From NCBI GenBank assembly GCA_943788635.1, contig CALSRA010000004.1, positions 1 to 64,000 of the forward strand: 64,000 bases of DNA, read 5' to 3'. The notes under the pieces are model-generated. The model had not been told where the DNA came from. It saw only the letters and a program-made list of their open reading frames with translations, and did no database searches. The position numbers and the translations under genes are program-made. The stretch comes from an uncultured Alphaproteobacteria bacterium. Lineage in GTDB: Bacteria > Pseudomonadota > Alphaproteobacteria > UBA8366 > GCA-2717185. Below, piece after piece: positions 53,742-62,919 of the stretch (position 1 is the stretch's first letter; the number at the start of each line of letters is the position of its first letter).

Positions 53742-54488
53742 TCAGGTCAATTCGGCGCCGACCTCCTGCCCTACTGTCAGGCCTAGAATATCAGCTGCCG
53801 CAGCCCTGTTTGCCGCAATTTCCACCATACCATTCGAATTTTCATACCAGAACATCTCCCCTTCCGGTACCGCAGAAAATACAAGCGCAGGATAGATCTC
53901 TGTTTTATTTATGTGAATGTTAGAATCAGGAACAATTCTGTTGCCCCGAATACCGGTCACGGCGTTGCCAAACCGGTCAATATGCACGATCGCCGGCAGA
54001 TGATCGGGCCAATCGGCGCCAGGGCGGTCCAGGTCATCGCGCCAACCGTCCGGAAGTTCGGTAGAATTCAGCATCACGCCGGCCGCCAGACGCGCTGCCA
54101 CCGGCGCAAACAGGTCTCGGCCGTGAAATGATGGCGCCAGTCGACCCGGTCGCCAGTCGATGCGCCATTGGCGGGCCGATTTCGCCCGTCGCTGCAGGAT
54201 TTCGAACAACCCTTCGCCAGGGCCGGTAAACCAGCGCCCGTCCGCTTCGACGATCACCGGCGGCCGCTCGCCACCAACGCCCGGATCGACCACCGCGACA
54301 CAGATCGCCCCTGGCGGTATCTCCCCGGCCAGCGACGCCAGCAGATACGCGGCACCGCGCGGGTCGTACAGGGGCGCATCATGCATCAGATCAATGACCA
54401 CCTCACCTGGCGCCTGTGCGGCCAGCACGGCTTTCATCTGTCCGACATAGGGGCCTTCGTAACCGAAATCGGTAAAAAGCAGGATCAT
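53742..54488 (-). CDS. S-adenosyl-L-methionine hydrolase/hydroxide adenosyltransferase family protein
   Basis: A ~248-residue DUF62-type protein: MILLFTDFGYEGPYVGQMKA, VVDPGVGGERPP and HGRDLFAPVAARLA, all typical. The family splits SAM to adenosine and methionine (or L-Met exchange). The MILLFTDFG start at 54488 is preferred over an upstream Met at 54530 because the family normally begins at this strand. Lies downstream of the Bax-inhibitor-like gene and its terminator. Confidence 0.8.
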   Translation of the reverse strand: MILLFTDFGYEGPYVGQMKAVLAAQAPGEVVIDLMHDAPLYDPRGAAYLLASLAGEIPPGAICVAVVDPGVGGERPPVIVEADGRWFTGPGEGLFEILQRRAKSARQWRIDWRPGRLAPSFHGRDLFAPVAARLAAGVMLNSTELPDGWRDDLDRPGADWPDHLPAIVHIDRFGNAVTGIRGNRIVPDSNIHINKTEIYPALVFSAVPEGEMFWYENSNGMVEIAANRAAAADILGLTVGQEVGAELT

Positions 54489-54550
54489 TCCCGGACGCCA
54501 TCCATAAAACCGACGGTCAGGATACCGCAAAGCGGTGGCAAAAGGACAAA

Positions 54551-54583
54551 AGAAAACCGCCCGGACATTGCTGCCCGGGCGGC
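54551..54583 (-). terminator. Rho-independent terminator of the Bax-inhibitor-like gene
   Basis: On the minus strand a stem CCGCCCGG/CCGGGCGG (54575-54582 with 54557-54564) with a ten-base loop is followed by TTTTCTTTT. It lies ~27 bases after the stop of the 54610 gene. Confidence 0.75.
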
Positions 54584-54609
54584 TGAACTTTTACGGTTAT
54601 CGCTTGTCG

Positions 54610-55344
54610 CTATTCGCGACTGCCGAAGATCGACAGCAGCCAGATGAACATCGTCACGAAGGTGCCATACAGCATGAAGGCACCGAAAATTGCCTTCCGT
54701 GTAGTCAGATCCGAATGGTCATCTTCCAGATACTGTTCCTTGATCGCCTGGGTTTCATATGCCGTCAATCCGGCGAATACGACGACCACGACAGCCGACA
54801 GGAGCAGGTGAAACATTGCACTTTGCATAAAAATGTTCACCACGACGGCGATCAGAATCCCAAAGGTTGCCATCATCAGGAAGCGGCCCATCGCCGAAAG
54901 GTCTTTTTTCGTCGTGTAGCCATAGAGGCTCATCCCGGCAAAAGCCGCCGAGGTGATGAAGAAAACACGAACGATACTTTCACCGGTGTACATGAAGAAC
55001 ATGGGCGCGATAAGCGCGCCCCAGAGCGTTGCATAAACCCAGAATGCTCCCTGGGCGGCCGCAATGCTTTTTGTCATCATGATCTTCGGCGCCATCCAGC
55101 CGAGCCCGAGAATGCCGATAAACAGCACCCATTTCATCGGTCCCAGCGCAACCGCCTGCATCACCGCGGGATTCATGGCGACAACCATCGCAATCGCGCC
55201 CGTCAGCGCGACACCCAGCGACATATAATTGTATACGCGAAGCATATAGCTCCGCAGACCCTCATCAATTTCGGCACGGCTGGCCGAAGCCGAACCAAAT
55301 GAAACTGTACGTTGCCGTGGCGTCAAAGCCATGTCTGCCCCCAT
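54610..55344 (-). CDS. Bax inhibitor-1/YccA family membrane protein
   Basis: A 244-residue protein with seven hydrophobic segments. The N-terminal region contains RSYMLRVYNYMSLGVALTGA, and the last third holds GLTAYETQAIKEQYLEDD, where the conserved acidic pair of BI-1 proteins is located. E. coli YccA interacts with FtsH; YbhL is a related pH-sensitive calcium-leak channel. It is an alphaproteobacterial core gene with its own terminator. Confidence 0.85.
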   Translation of the reverse strand: MGADMALTPRQRTVSFGSASASRAEIDEGLRSYMLRVYNYMSLGVALTGAIAMVVAMNPAVMQAVALGPMKWVLFIGILGLGWMAPKIMMTKSIAAAQGAFWVYATLWGALIAPMFFMYTGESIVRVFFITSAAFAGMSLYGYTTKKDLSAMGRFLMMATFGILIAVVVNIFMQSAMFHLLLSAVVVVVFAGLTAYETQAIKEQYLEDDHSDLTTRKAIFGAFMLYGTFVTMFIWLLSIFGSRE

Positions 55345-55428
55345 TCAAGCAAGAATTACGTTATCGCTAATATTGGAGATAATGCGTCGCAATTCAAGCG
55401 TTCCGTACAATCAAACACAGCAAAAAGG

Positions 55429-57954
55429 CTACTCGTTGCGCAGCAGGGGGGCGGCTTTTCGGCTTAACGCCGACCAAGTTCCTGCCGCGCCGACGCCAAC
55501 CGTCGCCAAAAGACAGGCAAACGCCGTCAGAACGACCACGCCGGGCAGGAAAACCCAGTCGGCCTGCAAAAGTCGCGTCACGATTCCCCAGGCCGCCGCC
55601 GTGCCGACAATTGCAGCAATAAAGGCGGTCACAATCCCCAACAAACCGAATTCGATCAGAAAGGCCAGCAGCACGTCGCGCCGCGTTGCGCCCAGAACCT
55701 TGAGCACGACCGCATCGTAAATGCGCTGTTTGCGGCTGGCGACAATCGCACCCGTCAGCACGAGTATTCCGGTCAGAATGACCACCCCGGCCACCGAACG
55801 GACGGCCGTCGCGAGATGCCCGATAATTTCGCGCAGGCGATTGATGATATCCCGCACCCGGATCGCCGTTATGTTGGGAAACTGCTCCAGAACCGCCGAT
55901 TCCAGCGCATTATCATCCGCGGGCACCTCGGACCGTATCGTCGCGATATGGGTCTGGGGCGCACCTTCCAGCACGCCCGGCGACAAAATCATGACAAAAT
56001 TGATCCCGAAACTGTCCCAGTCGATACGGCGCAGATTGGCAATTTTGGCTTCGAATTCACGCCCCAGCACATTCAGGCCGACGGAATCGCCGACACCGAT
56101 GCCGAAGGCCTGCGCCGCCCCTTCATCAAGTGACAGTAACGGCGGACCACTGTAATCCGCCGGCCACCAGGCTCCCTCTACAACCTCGCTGCCACTGGCC
56201 GGCGCTTCGCGCGACCAGGTCAGCCCCCGGTCGCCACGCAGAACCCAGGCATGGCTGGACGGCGGCTTGATGGAATCGACAGGCGTCCCGGCAATCGACG
56301 TGAACCGCCCCCGGAGCATCGGCACGCGCTGCACTGTCCCAATTCCCGGCGCCGTTGACGCCAGAGCATCGAATTTTTCGGTCTGATTCGGCTGAATATC
56401 AATAAAGAACAGGCTGGGTGCCTGTTTCGGCAGGGATTCGCCCATATGCCGGGCAATATTGCCTTCGACCAGCGCAACCGCGATCAGTACCGTCAATCCC
56501 ATCCCCAGCGATGTTGCAATCGCCGCCGTCGGCGCGCCGGGACGGTGCAGGTTCGCGATCGCCAACCGAAGATGCGCCTGCCGAATACGGGGCAGCCGCC
56601 GGGCAAGGTCGGTAATGGCGCTTGCCGCCAACCGGAATGCCACCAGCGCGCCGCCGGCGCCGATGACGAACCATGTCGCAAGGCGACGGTCATCAGCGCT
56701 GCCGATCACGACAATCACCAGCAATGCCGCAAGCCCGGCCAGAACGGCCCCGTCGCGCCATCCGGGCAACCGCCCTTCCGGTGCAATCAGGTGGCGGAAT
56801 AGCGTCGCCGCCGAAATCGACCGTGCCCGCGCCAGCGGCCAAAAGGAAAATGCGAACGTAATCAGATAGCCAAAGACGGCCGCCAGAATGAGCGGTTTGG
56901 GAAACACCCCGAATTGTGGATCCACGGGCAAACGTCCCGCAAACGCCATACTGCCGGCAAAGGTCGCGGCGCCGCCGATCAGCAGTCCCGCAACGACACC
57001 CACCGTGGCGAGAATCATGATCTGGATAAGGTAAACCGCGAATATCGTCCCGCTGGATGCCCCAAGGCATTTCAGGGTCGCGACCGTCTGCGCGCGCGAC
57101 AGCAGGAATGCCCGAACCGCGTTGCCGACCCCGACCCCGCCGACCAGCAACGCGGTCAGACCGATCACGACAAGGAACACCGAAATCCGGTCCACAGCCC
57201 GACCAAGCCCCGGCGAGGCATTGCGCGTATCGCGAATGCGCCAACCGGCATCCGGGAAACGTTCATCGATGCGTTCCCGCAGAGCCGGCGCCATATCCTC
57301 GCGCGGCAACGCGATACGGTAATGGTACCGGACCAGACTGCCGGGCTGCACCAGCCCGCTGGCCGTCAATGCATCATCGCTGATAATAACCCGAAGCCCG
57401 AAGGCAAGGCCGCGTGCCGCCTGATCAGGCTCCCGCGTCAATACGGCGGCAATCCGGAACCATGCGTCGCCGATCTGCATACGGTCGCCAATGGCGAGGC
57501 CCAGCCGGGACAACAGCGCCGCTTCGGCAACCGCACCCCAATCTCCATCAGGCTGCCGCGACAACGCATCAGGCAAGGCCATATCGGGCGACAAGCCAAC
57601 ACGCCCGAACAGCGGGTACGTCGCATCCACCCCTTTCAGTTCGACCAGGGTATGCTTGTCACCCACCCGCGCCATGGAGCGCATCTGCTGAACGCTGGAC
57701 ACCCGCCCCTCGCCCTGCATCCAGGCAATCTGGTCATCGCGGGCCGGACGGTGGCTAAGACGAAGATCGATATCACCGCCGAGGATATTGCGCGCATCAT
57801 TCCGCATGCTGGAATTCAGCGCTTCGGAAAAGGACCCGATAGCGGCGATCGCCGCCACCCCGGTCGTCAGGCAAAGCAGAAATATCCGGAAACTGCGCAT
57901 GCTGCCGCGCAGTTCCCGCCGTGCAATCCGCCATGCCAGCGACAGGTTGCTCAT
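55429..57954 (-). CDS. ABC transporter permease of the YbbP/FtsX family
   Basis: An 841-residue protein with about ten hydrophobic helices and two FtsX-like domains. WRIARRELRGSMRSFRIFLL is the N-terminal helix, large extracytoplasmic domains (MacB-PCD-like) lie between helices 1-2 and 5-6, and the C-terminus has a further helix group. It starts inside the ATPase gene stop (ATGA). E. coli YbbP is encoded with YbbA and TesA in the same arrangement, suggesting a lipid or substrate export role. The exact cargo is unknown. Confidence 0.82.
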   Translation of the reverse strand: MSNLSLAWRIARRELRGSMRSFRIFLLCLTTGVAAIAAIGSFSEALNSSMRNDARNILGGDIDLRLSHRPARDDQIAWMQGEGRVSSVQQMRSMARVGDKHTLVELKGVDATYPLFGRVGLSPDMALPDALSRQPDGDWGAVAEAALLSRLGLAIGDRMQIGDAWFRIAAVLTREPDQAARGLAFGLRVIISDDALTASGLVQPGSLVRYHYRIALPREDMAPALRERIDERFPDAGWRIRDTRNASPGLGRAVDRISVFLVVIGLTALLVGGVGVGNAVRAFLLSRAQTVATLKCLGASSGTIFAVYLIQIMILATVGVVAGLLIGGAATFAGSMAFAGRLPVDPQFGVFPKPLILAAVFGYLITFAFSFWPLARARSISAATLFRHLIAPEGRLPGWRDGAVLAGLAALLVIVVIGSADDRRLATWFVIGAGGALVAFRLAASAITDLARRLPRIRQAHLRLAIANLHRPGAPTAAIATSLGMGLTVLIAVALVEGNIARHMGESLPKQAPSLFFIDIQPNQTEKFDALASTAPGIGTVQRVPMLRGRFTSIAGTPVDSIKPPSSHAWVLRGDRGLTWSREAPASGSEVVEGAWWPADYSGPPLLSLDEGAAQAFGIGVGDSVGLNVLGREFEAKIANLRRIDWDSFGINFVMILSPGVLEGAPQTHIATIRSEVPADDNALESAVLEQFPNITAIRVRDIINRLREIIGHLATAVRSVAGVVILTGILVLTGAIVASRKQRIYDAVVLKVLGATRRDVLLAFLIEFGLLGIVTAFIAAIVGTAAAWGIVTRLLQADWVFLPGVVVLTAFACLLATVGVGAAGTWSALSRKAAPLLRNE

Positions 57955-58688
57955 GCCGAACCTGTTTGCGGCGCGGCAGCCACCGCACTGCTATCCGTAA
58001 CAATCAGCCCGTCTTCAAGCCTGATCTGGCGCGCACATTTCTCCGCCAGCGCCGGTTCATGGGTTATCAGCACCAGCGTCGTACCGTGCTCCGCGGACAG
58101 GCGGAACATCAAATCAACGATCAGTTTTCCAGTGTCGTTGTCGAGATTTCCCGTCGGCTCATCGGCAAGCAACAGCCGTGGTCCGGCGGCGAAGGCGCGC
58201 GCCAGTGCGACACGCTGTTGCTCCCCCCCGGAAAGCTGCCCGGGATAATGCGACAGCCGGTGCCCCAGCCCGACATCCTTCAACCCTGCTTCCGCCTGTG
58301 CCATGGCATCATGACGCCCGGCAAGCTCCAGCGGGATCGCCACATTCTCGATTGCCGTCATCGTCGGAATCAGGTGGAAGTCCTGAAACACAATCCCCAT
58401 GTTATCGCGACGAAACAACGCCAGCCCGTCTTCACTCAAACTGCCCAACACCTGGCCCGCAACCCTGACCGTCCCGCCCGAAGCCTGCTCCAGCCCGGCG
58501 ACGATCATCATCAATGACGTTTTACCCGCACCGGATGGCCCCATGACACTGACGGATTCGCCCGCCGTTACCGCCAAATTAACCCCTCGCAAGATATTGA
58601 CCATGCCGGCAGCGCTGCTAAGTGTAAGGGTTACGTCGTCCAGCGCGATAATTGGCTCACCCGGACCGGAAAATTTTATATCGTCCAT
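57951..58688 (-). CDS. ybbA: ABC transporter ATPase, YbbA type
   Basis: A 245-residue ATPase: Walker A GPSGAGKTSLMMIVAG, signature LSGGEQQRVALARA, Walker B LLLADEPTGNLD and switch His in LITHEPALA. It begins MDDIKFSGPGEP at 58688; longer upstream frames run antisense through tesA and have no family similarity. Divergent from tesA with the two start codons sharing two bases. Partner of the YbbP-like permease. Confidence 0.9.
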   Translation of the reverse strand: MDDIKFSGPGEPIIALDDVTLTLSSAAGMVNILRGVNLAVTAGESVSVMGPSGAGKTSLMMIVAGLEQASGGTVRVAGQVLGSLSEDGLALFRRDNMGIVFQDFHLIPTMTAIENVAIPLELAGRHDAMAQAEAGLKDVGLGHRLSHYPGQLSGGEQQRVALARAFAAGPRLLLADEPTGNLDNDTGKLIVDLMFRLSAEHGTTLVLITHEPALAEKCARQIRLEDGLIVTDSSAVAAAPQTGSA

Positions 58689-59325
58689 GAAATTCCTGCT
58701 CGCATCAAAATCAATTGCCCTTTGCCTGCTGCTGCTCGTCGCCGCCACCGGCCCTGCGTCAGCCGCGACTATCCTTGCACTGGGCGACAGCCTGACCGCC
58801 GGGTACGGACTAAACGGACGCGACAGTTTCCCGTCAAGGCTCGAAGCTGCTTTGAGAAAATCTGGGTACGATGTCCAGGTAATCAATGGGGGCGTTTCAG
58901 GAGACACCAGCGCCGGCGGGCTTTCCCGTCTCGGCTGGCTGATGCAGGACAAACCTGATCTGGTAATCATCGAACTGGGTGCGAACGATGCGCTGCGGGG
59001 GCTCGACCCCGCCGCAACCAAGCGAAACCTCGCCGGGATCATCGCAGGGATAAAAGAACGCGGCGCGCGCGTATTGCTGGCCGGCATGCTCGCGCCCCCC
59101 AACATGGGTACGGAATATGGTACCGCGTTCAATAACTTGTTCAAGGAACTCGCCAAGGATCACAATGTCGTGTTTTATCCTTTTTTCCTCGAAGGGGTCG
59201 CCGGTGACCCGACACTGAATTTAAACGACGGCATGCATCCCAATCCACAGGGGATTGCAGAAATTGTCAAACGCATGCTGCCAACCGTGATCAAGGCGCT
59301 GAATGGAGAAAAAATTGACCCCTGA
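58687..59325 (+). CDS. tesA: Arylesterase/thioesterase I, TesA type
   Basis: A 212-residue periplasmic SGNH hydrolase. Residues 1-~26 are a signal peptide with a hydrophobic core and an Ala-x-Ala cleavage site. ALGDSLTAGYG has the nucleophile Ser, VSGDTSAGG the oxyanion Gly, GANDALRG the Asn, and DGMHPN the catalytic Asp-His. Its family acts as thioesterase I, protease I and lysophospholipase L1. The start codon shares two bases with the divergent ybbA start, so no separate intergenic promoter exists. Confidence 0.9.
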   Translation: MKFLLASKSIALCLLLLVAATGPASAATILALGDSLTAGYGLNGRDSFPSRLEAALRKSGYDVQVINGGVSGDTSAGGLSRLGWLMQDKPDLVIIELGANDALRGLDPAATKRNLAGIIAGIKERGARVLLAGMLAPPNMGTEYGTAFNNLFKELAKDHNVVFYPFFLEGVAGDPTLNLNDGMHPNPQGIAEIVKRMLPTVIKALNGEKIDP

Positions 59326-60445
59326 ACCCAGCTTTCGCGCCGCCCATGCCACTGCGGAAACCTGGCAGGAAGCCGCGCGCGGCATCATTCTGGCCCTTGG
59401 CAAACTGGAAGCCGCGCATCGCATCGGGTTTCTGTATGTCACCGACGCCTATGCCGATTCTTTTGAAGAAATCAGTATTTTCATGCGCCAAACCACCGGC
59501 GTCCCCCACTGGGTCGGTACGGTCGGTCTGGGCGTAATCGGGTCGGACCGGGAATATTTCGACGAGCCAGCTATGTCCGTCATGATCGCGCCAATTGCGG
59601 AAGACGCATTCCGGTTATTCCGCAACCCGATGGACAACCCTCGCGCCATGCGGCAGGAATACGGCGACTGGCTCAAGGAGGTCGATTCACCGCTGGTCAT
59701 TGTCCATGCGGACCCGCGTGGCGACAGCCTGCTGGACGATATTGAAGACCTTGCGACGGCAACCAACGGGTTCCTGATCGGCGGACTGACGGCCTCCCGC
59801 GGCCGTTTCTCCCAGCTCGCCGACAACGTCGACGAAGGCGGCATGTCCGGCCTAATGCTGTCGCTGCACAGCGTCCCGGTGCAACTGGGCCTGACGCAGG
59901 GTTGCTCGCCCATCGGACAGCCGCGCACGGTGACTGAATCCGAAGAAAACGTCATGTTCGGAATTGATGACCAGACCGCACTGGATGCATTGAAGGAGGA
60001 TATCGGCGATGTCCTCTCCCGCGACCTCAGCCGGATCGAAGGCTATATTTTCGCCGCCCTCCCGGTCCCGGGTTCGGATACAGCAGACTATCTGGTCCGT
60101 AACCTGGTCGGCATCGATGAATCCGCCGGCGCCGTCGCCATCGGCAGTTCGGTGGAAGAAGGCGACCGCATCATGTTCTGCCGGCGCGACCGTGACAGTG
60201 CGGTGGAAGACATGCAGCGCATGCTGAACGACCTCAAACGCCGCACCGGCGGCCGGGAAATCCGCGCGGGGCTGTATTATTCCTGTGTCGCGCGCGGCCC
60301 GAACCAGTTCGGCGAAGACAGTGCCGAACTGGGCATTATCCGTGACGCGCTGGGCGATTTCCCGCTCACCGGATTCTTCGCCAACGGTGAAATCAGCAAC
60401 AACCGGCTGTACGGGTACACCGGGGTACTCGCCCTTTTCCTGTAA
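59303..60445 (+). CDS. FIST N/FIST C domain protein
   Basis: A 380-residue protein: LGKLEAAHRIGFLYVTDAYA and FMRQTTGVPHWVGTVGLGVI (FIST_N ligand strand) then IGGLTASRGRFSQL, with ARGPNQFGEDSAELGIIRDA in FIST_C. FIST domains are thought to bind small ligands such as amino acids for signalling. Begins 23 bases inside tesA, so the genes are coupled. No output domain is fused. Followed by thpR. Confidence 0.8.
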   Translation: MEKKLTPEPSFRAAHATAETWQEAARGIILALGKLEAAHRIGFLYVTDAYADSFEEISIFMRQTTGVPHWVGTVGLGVIGSDREYFDEPAMSVMIAPIAEDAFRLFRNPMDNPRAMRQEYGDWLKEVDSPLVIVHADPRGDSLLDDIEDLATATNGFLIGGLTASRGRFSQLADNVDEGGMSGLMLSLHSVPVQLGLTQGCSPIGQPRTVTESEENVMFGIDDQTALDALKEDIGDVLSRDLSRIEGYIFAALPVPGSDTADYLVRNLVGIDESAGAVAIGSSVEEGDRIMFCRRDRDSAVEDMQRMLNDLKRRTGGREIRAGLYYSCVARGPNQFGEDSAELGIIRDALGDFPLTGFFANGEISNNRLYGYTGVLALFL

Positions 60446-60463
60446 TACCGGAGCCTGTGACGG

Positions 60464-61000
60464 ATGATACGGCTGTTCGTCGGACTGGCGGTTCCTGAAA
60501 CCCTGCAAACCCGCCTGACCAGCCTGTGCGGCGGCGTGCCCGGCGCACGCTGGGTAAAACCCGAAAACCGGCACCTGACCCTGCGCTTCATCGGCGATGT
60601 CGAGGAAGGAATTGCCGAAGACGTGGACGCCGCCCTTGCCACCGTCACGGCCCCTGCCTTCTCCTATGATATCTCGGGCGTCGGCCAGTTCGGCAAAGGC
60701 TTCAAGACTCGCGCCCTGTGGGCCCGGGTCACCCCGAACGATGCGCTGCGTCATCTGCAAGCCAAAATCGAGGCGGCGATGGTCAATGCGGGCTTGCCGC
60801 CCGAACAGCGCAAGTTCACGCCGCATATCACCCTCGGCCGGCTGAAGAACCCGCCTGCCGAACGCGTCGACCAGTTCATCATCGACCATGCAGCCTTTTG
60901 CGACGGCCCGGTCCCGGTATCCCGTTTCACGCTGTTTTCGAGCTTCCTGTCATCCTCGGGCGCGATCTATACGCCGGAAGTCGACTATGACCTCCAATAA
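60464..61000 (+). CDS. thpR: RNA 2',3'-cyclic phosphodiesterase (ThpR/LigT)
   Basis: A 178-residue 2H phosphoesterase with the two His-x-Thr-x motifs, NRHLTLRFIGDV and TPHITLGRLKN, about 90 residues apart. The family hydrolyses 2',3'-cyclic RNA ends. Length matches. It begins 18 bases after the FIST gene and overlaps the next by 14, so is in a compact operon. Confidence 0.88.
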   Translation: MIRLFVGLAVPETLQTRLTSLCGGVPGARWVKPENRHLTLRFIGDVEEGIAEDVDAALATVTAPAFSYDISGVGQFGKGFKTRALWARVTPNDALRHLQAKIEAAMVNAGLPPEQRKFTPHITLGRLKNPPAERVDQFIIDHAAFCDGPVPVSRFTLFSSFLSSSGAIYTPEVDYDLQ

Positions 61001-61577
61001 CCCTCTCCAGGACCTGCTGACCCGCGTTCGCGCCTGTACGATCTGCGCCGACTCACTTCCGCTCGGCCCACGGCCTGTCGTACGCGCGCAGGAGAACGCG
61101 CGGCTGCTGATCATCGGGCAGGCACCGGGTACGAAGGTGCATGAAACCGGCATCCCCTGGAACGACCGCAGCGGTGACCAGTTGCGCGAATGGTTGGCGG
61201 TCGACAAGGAAACATTTTACGACGAATCCCGGATCGCCATCGTGCCGATGGGGTTCTGCTATCCCGGCGTTGACCCGCGCGGTGGCGATAATCCGCCGCG
61301 GCCCGAATGCGCCCCGGCCTGGCATGACCCGGTTCTGGCGCAACTGCCGAATGTGGAACTGGTGCTGCTGGTCGGGATGTATGCGCAGCGGCATTACCTA
61401 GGCCGGGAACGCAAGAAATCGCTGACCGCCACCGTTGCCGCCTGGCGCGAATACGCGCCGCGCCAGATGCCATTGCCGCATCCGAGCTGGCGCAACCTGC
61501 ACTGGCGGCGCAAGAACCCGTGGTTCGAGGAAGACGTCGTACCGGCGCTACGGCAACACGCCCACGCACTGCTTTAG
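60987..61577 (+). CDS. Uracil-DNA-glycosylase family protein
   Basis: A 196-residue protein: [19 protein letters not shown] with the family 5/4-like G-Q-A-P-G motif, a Cys pair near the N-terminus (RACTICAD) and LPHPSWRN with the conserved His-Pro-Ser-x-Arg-Asn. Related proteins are called uracil-DNA-glycosylase-like; whether it excises uracil is unproven. The ATG at 60987 overlaps thpR by 14 bases. It ends four bases into the convergent metallopeptidase gene. Confidence 0.72.
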   Translation: MTSNNPLQDLLTRVRACTICADSLPLGPRPVVRAQENARLLIIGQAPGTKVHETGIPWNDRSGDQLREWLAVDKETFYDESRIAIVPMGFCYPGVDPRGGDNPPRPECAPAWHDPVLAQLPNVELVLLVGMYAQRHYLGRERKKSLTATVAAWREYAPRQMPLPHPSWRNLHWRRKNPWFEEDVVPALRQHAHALL

Positions 61578-61975
61578 TCTTCGGCCAGACCGTCCTCCAG
61601 CGCTTCCATATCGTCATCGGAAAAGCCGAAATGGTGGCCGATTTCGTGGATCAGAACATGGCGCACCAGGACGGTCAGATCCTCTCCCGATTCACACCAG
61701 TAATCCAGCATCGGGCGGCGATAGAGGAAGACCATATCGATCCCCGGCGCACCGTCCATGACGCTGCGCTCATCAATCGGTACCCCCTGATACAGGCCCA
61801 GCAGTTCGAAGGCGCTGTCGAGGCCCATTTCATCGCAGACATCTTCGTCCGGGAAGTCCTCAACCCGGACGACCACATCCTTCGCCACGACCTGCAGGGG
61901 CTCGGGAATCGTCTCCCAGGCCGCCGCCGCAAGGTTTTCAAAGTCTTCCAGTGTCGGAGCAAGTATTTTAGCCAT
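61574..61975 (-). CDS. Zincin-like metallopeptidase family protein
   Basis: A 133-residue protein with the zinc motif His-Glu-x-x-His in [13 protein letters not shown], plus a conserved acidic tail. This small alphaproteobacterial metallopeptidase family is widespread; function unknown. Divergent from the carbinolamine dehydratase, and its stop overlaps the previous gene's stop by four bases. Confidence 0.85.
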   Translation of the reverse strand: MAKILAPTLEDFENLAAAAWETIPEPLQVVAKDVVVRVEDFPDEDVCDEMGLDSAFELLGLYQGVPIDERSVMDGAPGIDMVFLYRRPMLDYWCESGEDLTVLVRHVLIHEIGHHFGFSDDDMEALEDGLAED

Positions 61976-62044
61976 AACGGGCGAAACGATAGCGCCTGCC
62001 GGACCGTTTCGATAGACTGTTTCGGGCTTCCAAAGGAGATTTCT

Positions 62045-62338
62045 GTGGTCGAAAAACTAACCGGCGCCGCACGTGAATTGGCCCTCGCCACGTTGAACGG
62101 ATGGGACGCCATCGACGGGCGTGACGCTATCGGAAAGTCGTTCCGGTTCAGGAATTTCAACACCGCCTGGGGATTCATGACACAGGTCGCGCTGCAGGCG
62201 GAGAAGCTGGATCATCACCCTGAATGGTCGAACGTCTATGGGACGGTCGATATTCTGTTGACCACGCATGAATGCGACGGGTTGAGTACGCGTGACATCG
62301 CCCTGGCACAATTCATCGACAAGGTGGCGCCGCAATGA
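62045..62338 (+). CDS. 4a-hydroxytetrahydrobiopterin (pterin carbinolamine) dehydratase
   Basis: A 97-residue protein of the DCoH/PCD family. The active-site [20 protein letters not shown] carries the conserved His pair. A strong AAAGGAG ends six bases before the GTG at 62045, which decides the start. It recycles pterin cofactor for phenylalanine hydroxylase; no such gene is in the window. The stop overlaps the next gene (ATGA). Confidence 0.88.
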   Translation: MVEKLTGAARELALATLNGWDAIDGRDAIGKSFRFRNFNTAWGFMTQVALQAEKLDHHPEWSNVYGTVDILLTTHECDGLSTRDIALAQFIDKVAPQ

Positions 62339-62919
62339 AGATTTTACTGACCGTTTCCGCCCTGCTGCTGGCTATATCGACGGCGCATGCGACGACTTTC
62401 GATGACGGTATGGCGGCGCTGGAAAACCGCGATTTCCCGGGCGCCCTTTCCGTCTTCGGCCCATTGGCGGCGCAAAATGACGGCAACGCCGAATTCATGC
62501 TGGGTGTCATGCATGAAAACGGATTGGGCGTGACCAAAGATCTGGCGGCCGCCGCGTCCTGGTACCTGCGGGCGGCGGAATCCGGCATTGCGTCGGCGCA
62601 ATACAATATCGGTGTCTTCTACCAGCTCGGCAAAGGGGTCGCGCCCGATGCGCGCGCGGCACTGAAATGGCATGCCCGCGCCGCCGCCCAGGGGCATCAC
62701 CGGGCGCAAAACAATCTGGGTACGATGTATTACACCGGCGCCGGCACCACCCGCGACAGTGTCGAAGCCTGGAAATGGCTGACACTCGCGACCAAAGGCT
62801 TGCAGGGCCAGGCGCGCGACATCGCCCGGCAGAATATCACCGCCATCGAAAAAGAGCTCTCAAGACCAGACCTTGAGGAAGCGGAACGCCGCGTCGCGGA
62901 ATGGAAGACCGCACGGTGA
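62335..62919 (+). CDS. Sel1-repeat protein with signal peptide
   Basis: A 194-residue protein: hydrophobic signal peptide (residues 1-20), then tandem Sel1 repeats ([60 protein letters not shown]). Sel1 repeats form alpha-alpha hairpins for protein contact. Starts in the stop of the carbinolamine dehydratase and overlaps the next Sel1 gene by four bases. Exported; partner unknown. Confidence 0.85.
   Translation: MKILLTVSALLLAISTAHATTFDDGMAALENRDFPGALSVFGPLAAQNDGNAEFMLGVMHENGLGVTKDLAAAASWYLRAAESGIASAQYNIGVFYQLGKGVAPDARAALKWHARAAAQGHHRAQNNLGTMYYTGAGTTRDSVEAWKWLTLATKGLQGQARDIARQNITAIEKELSRPDLEEAERRVAEWKTAR

Noticed and set aside
59852-60889. 345-codon minus-strand open frame over the FIST and thpR genes
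   Set aside because: Antisense to two recognisable genes; no motif or ribosome-binding site.
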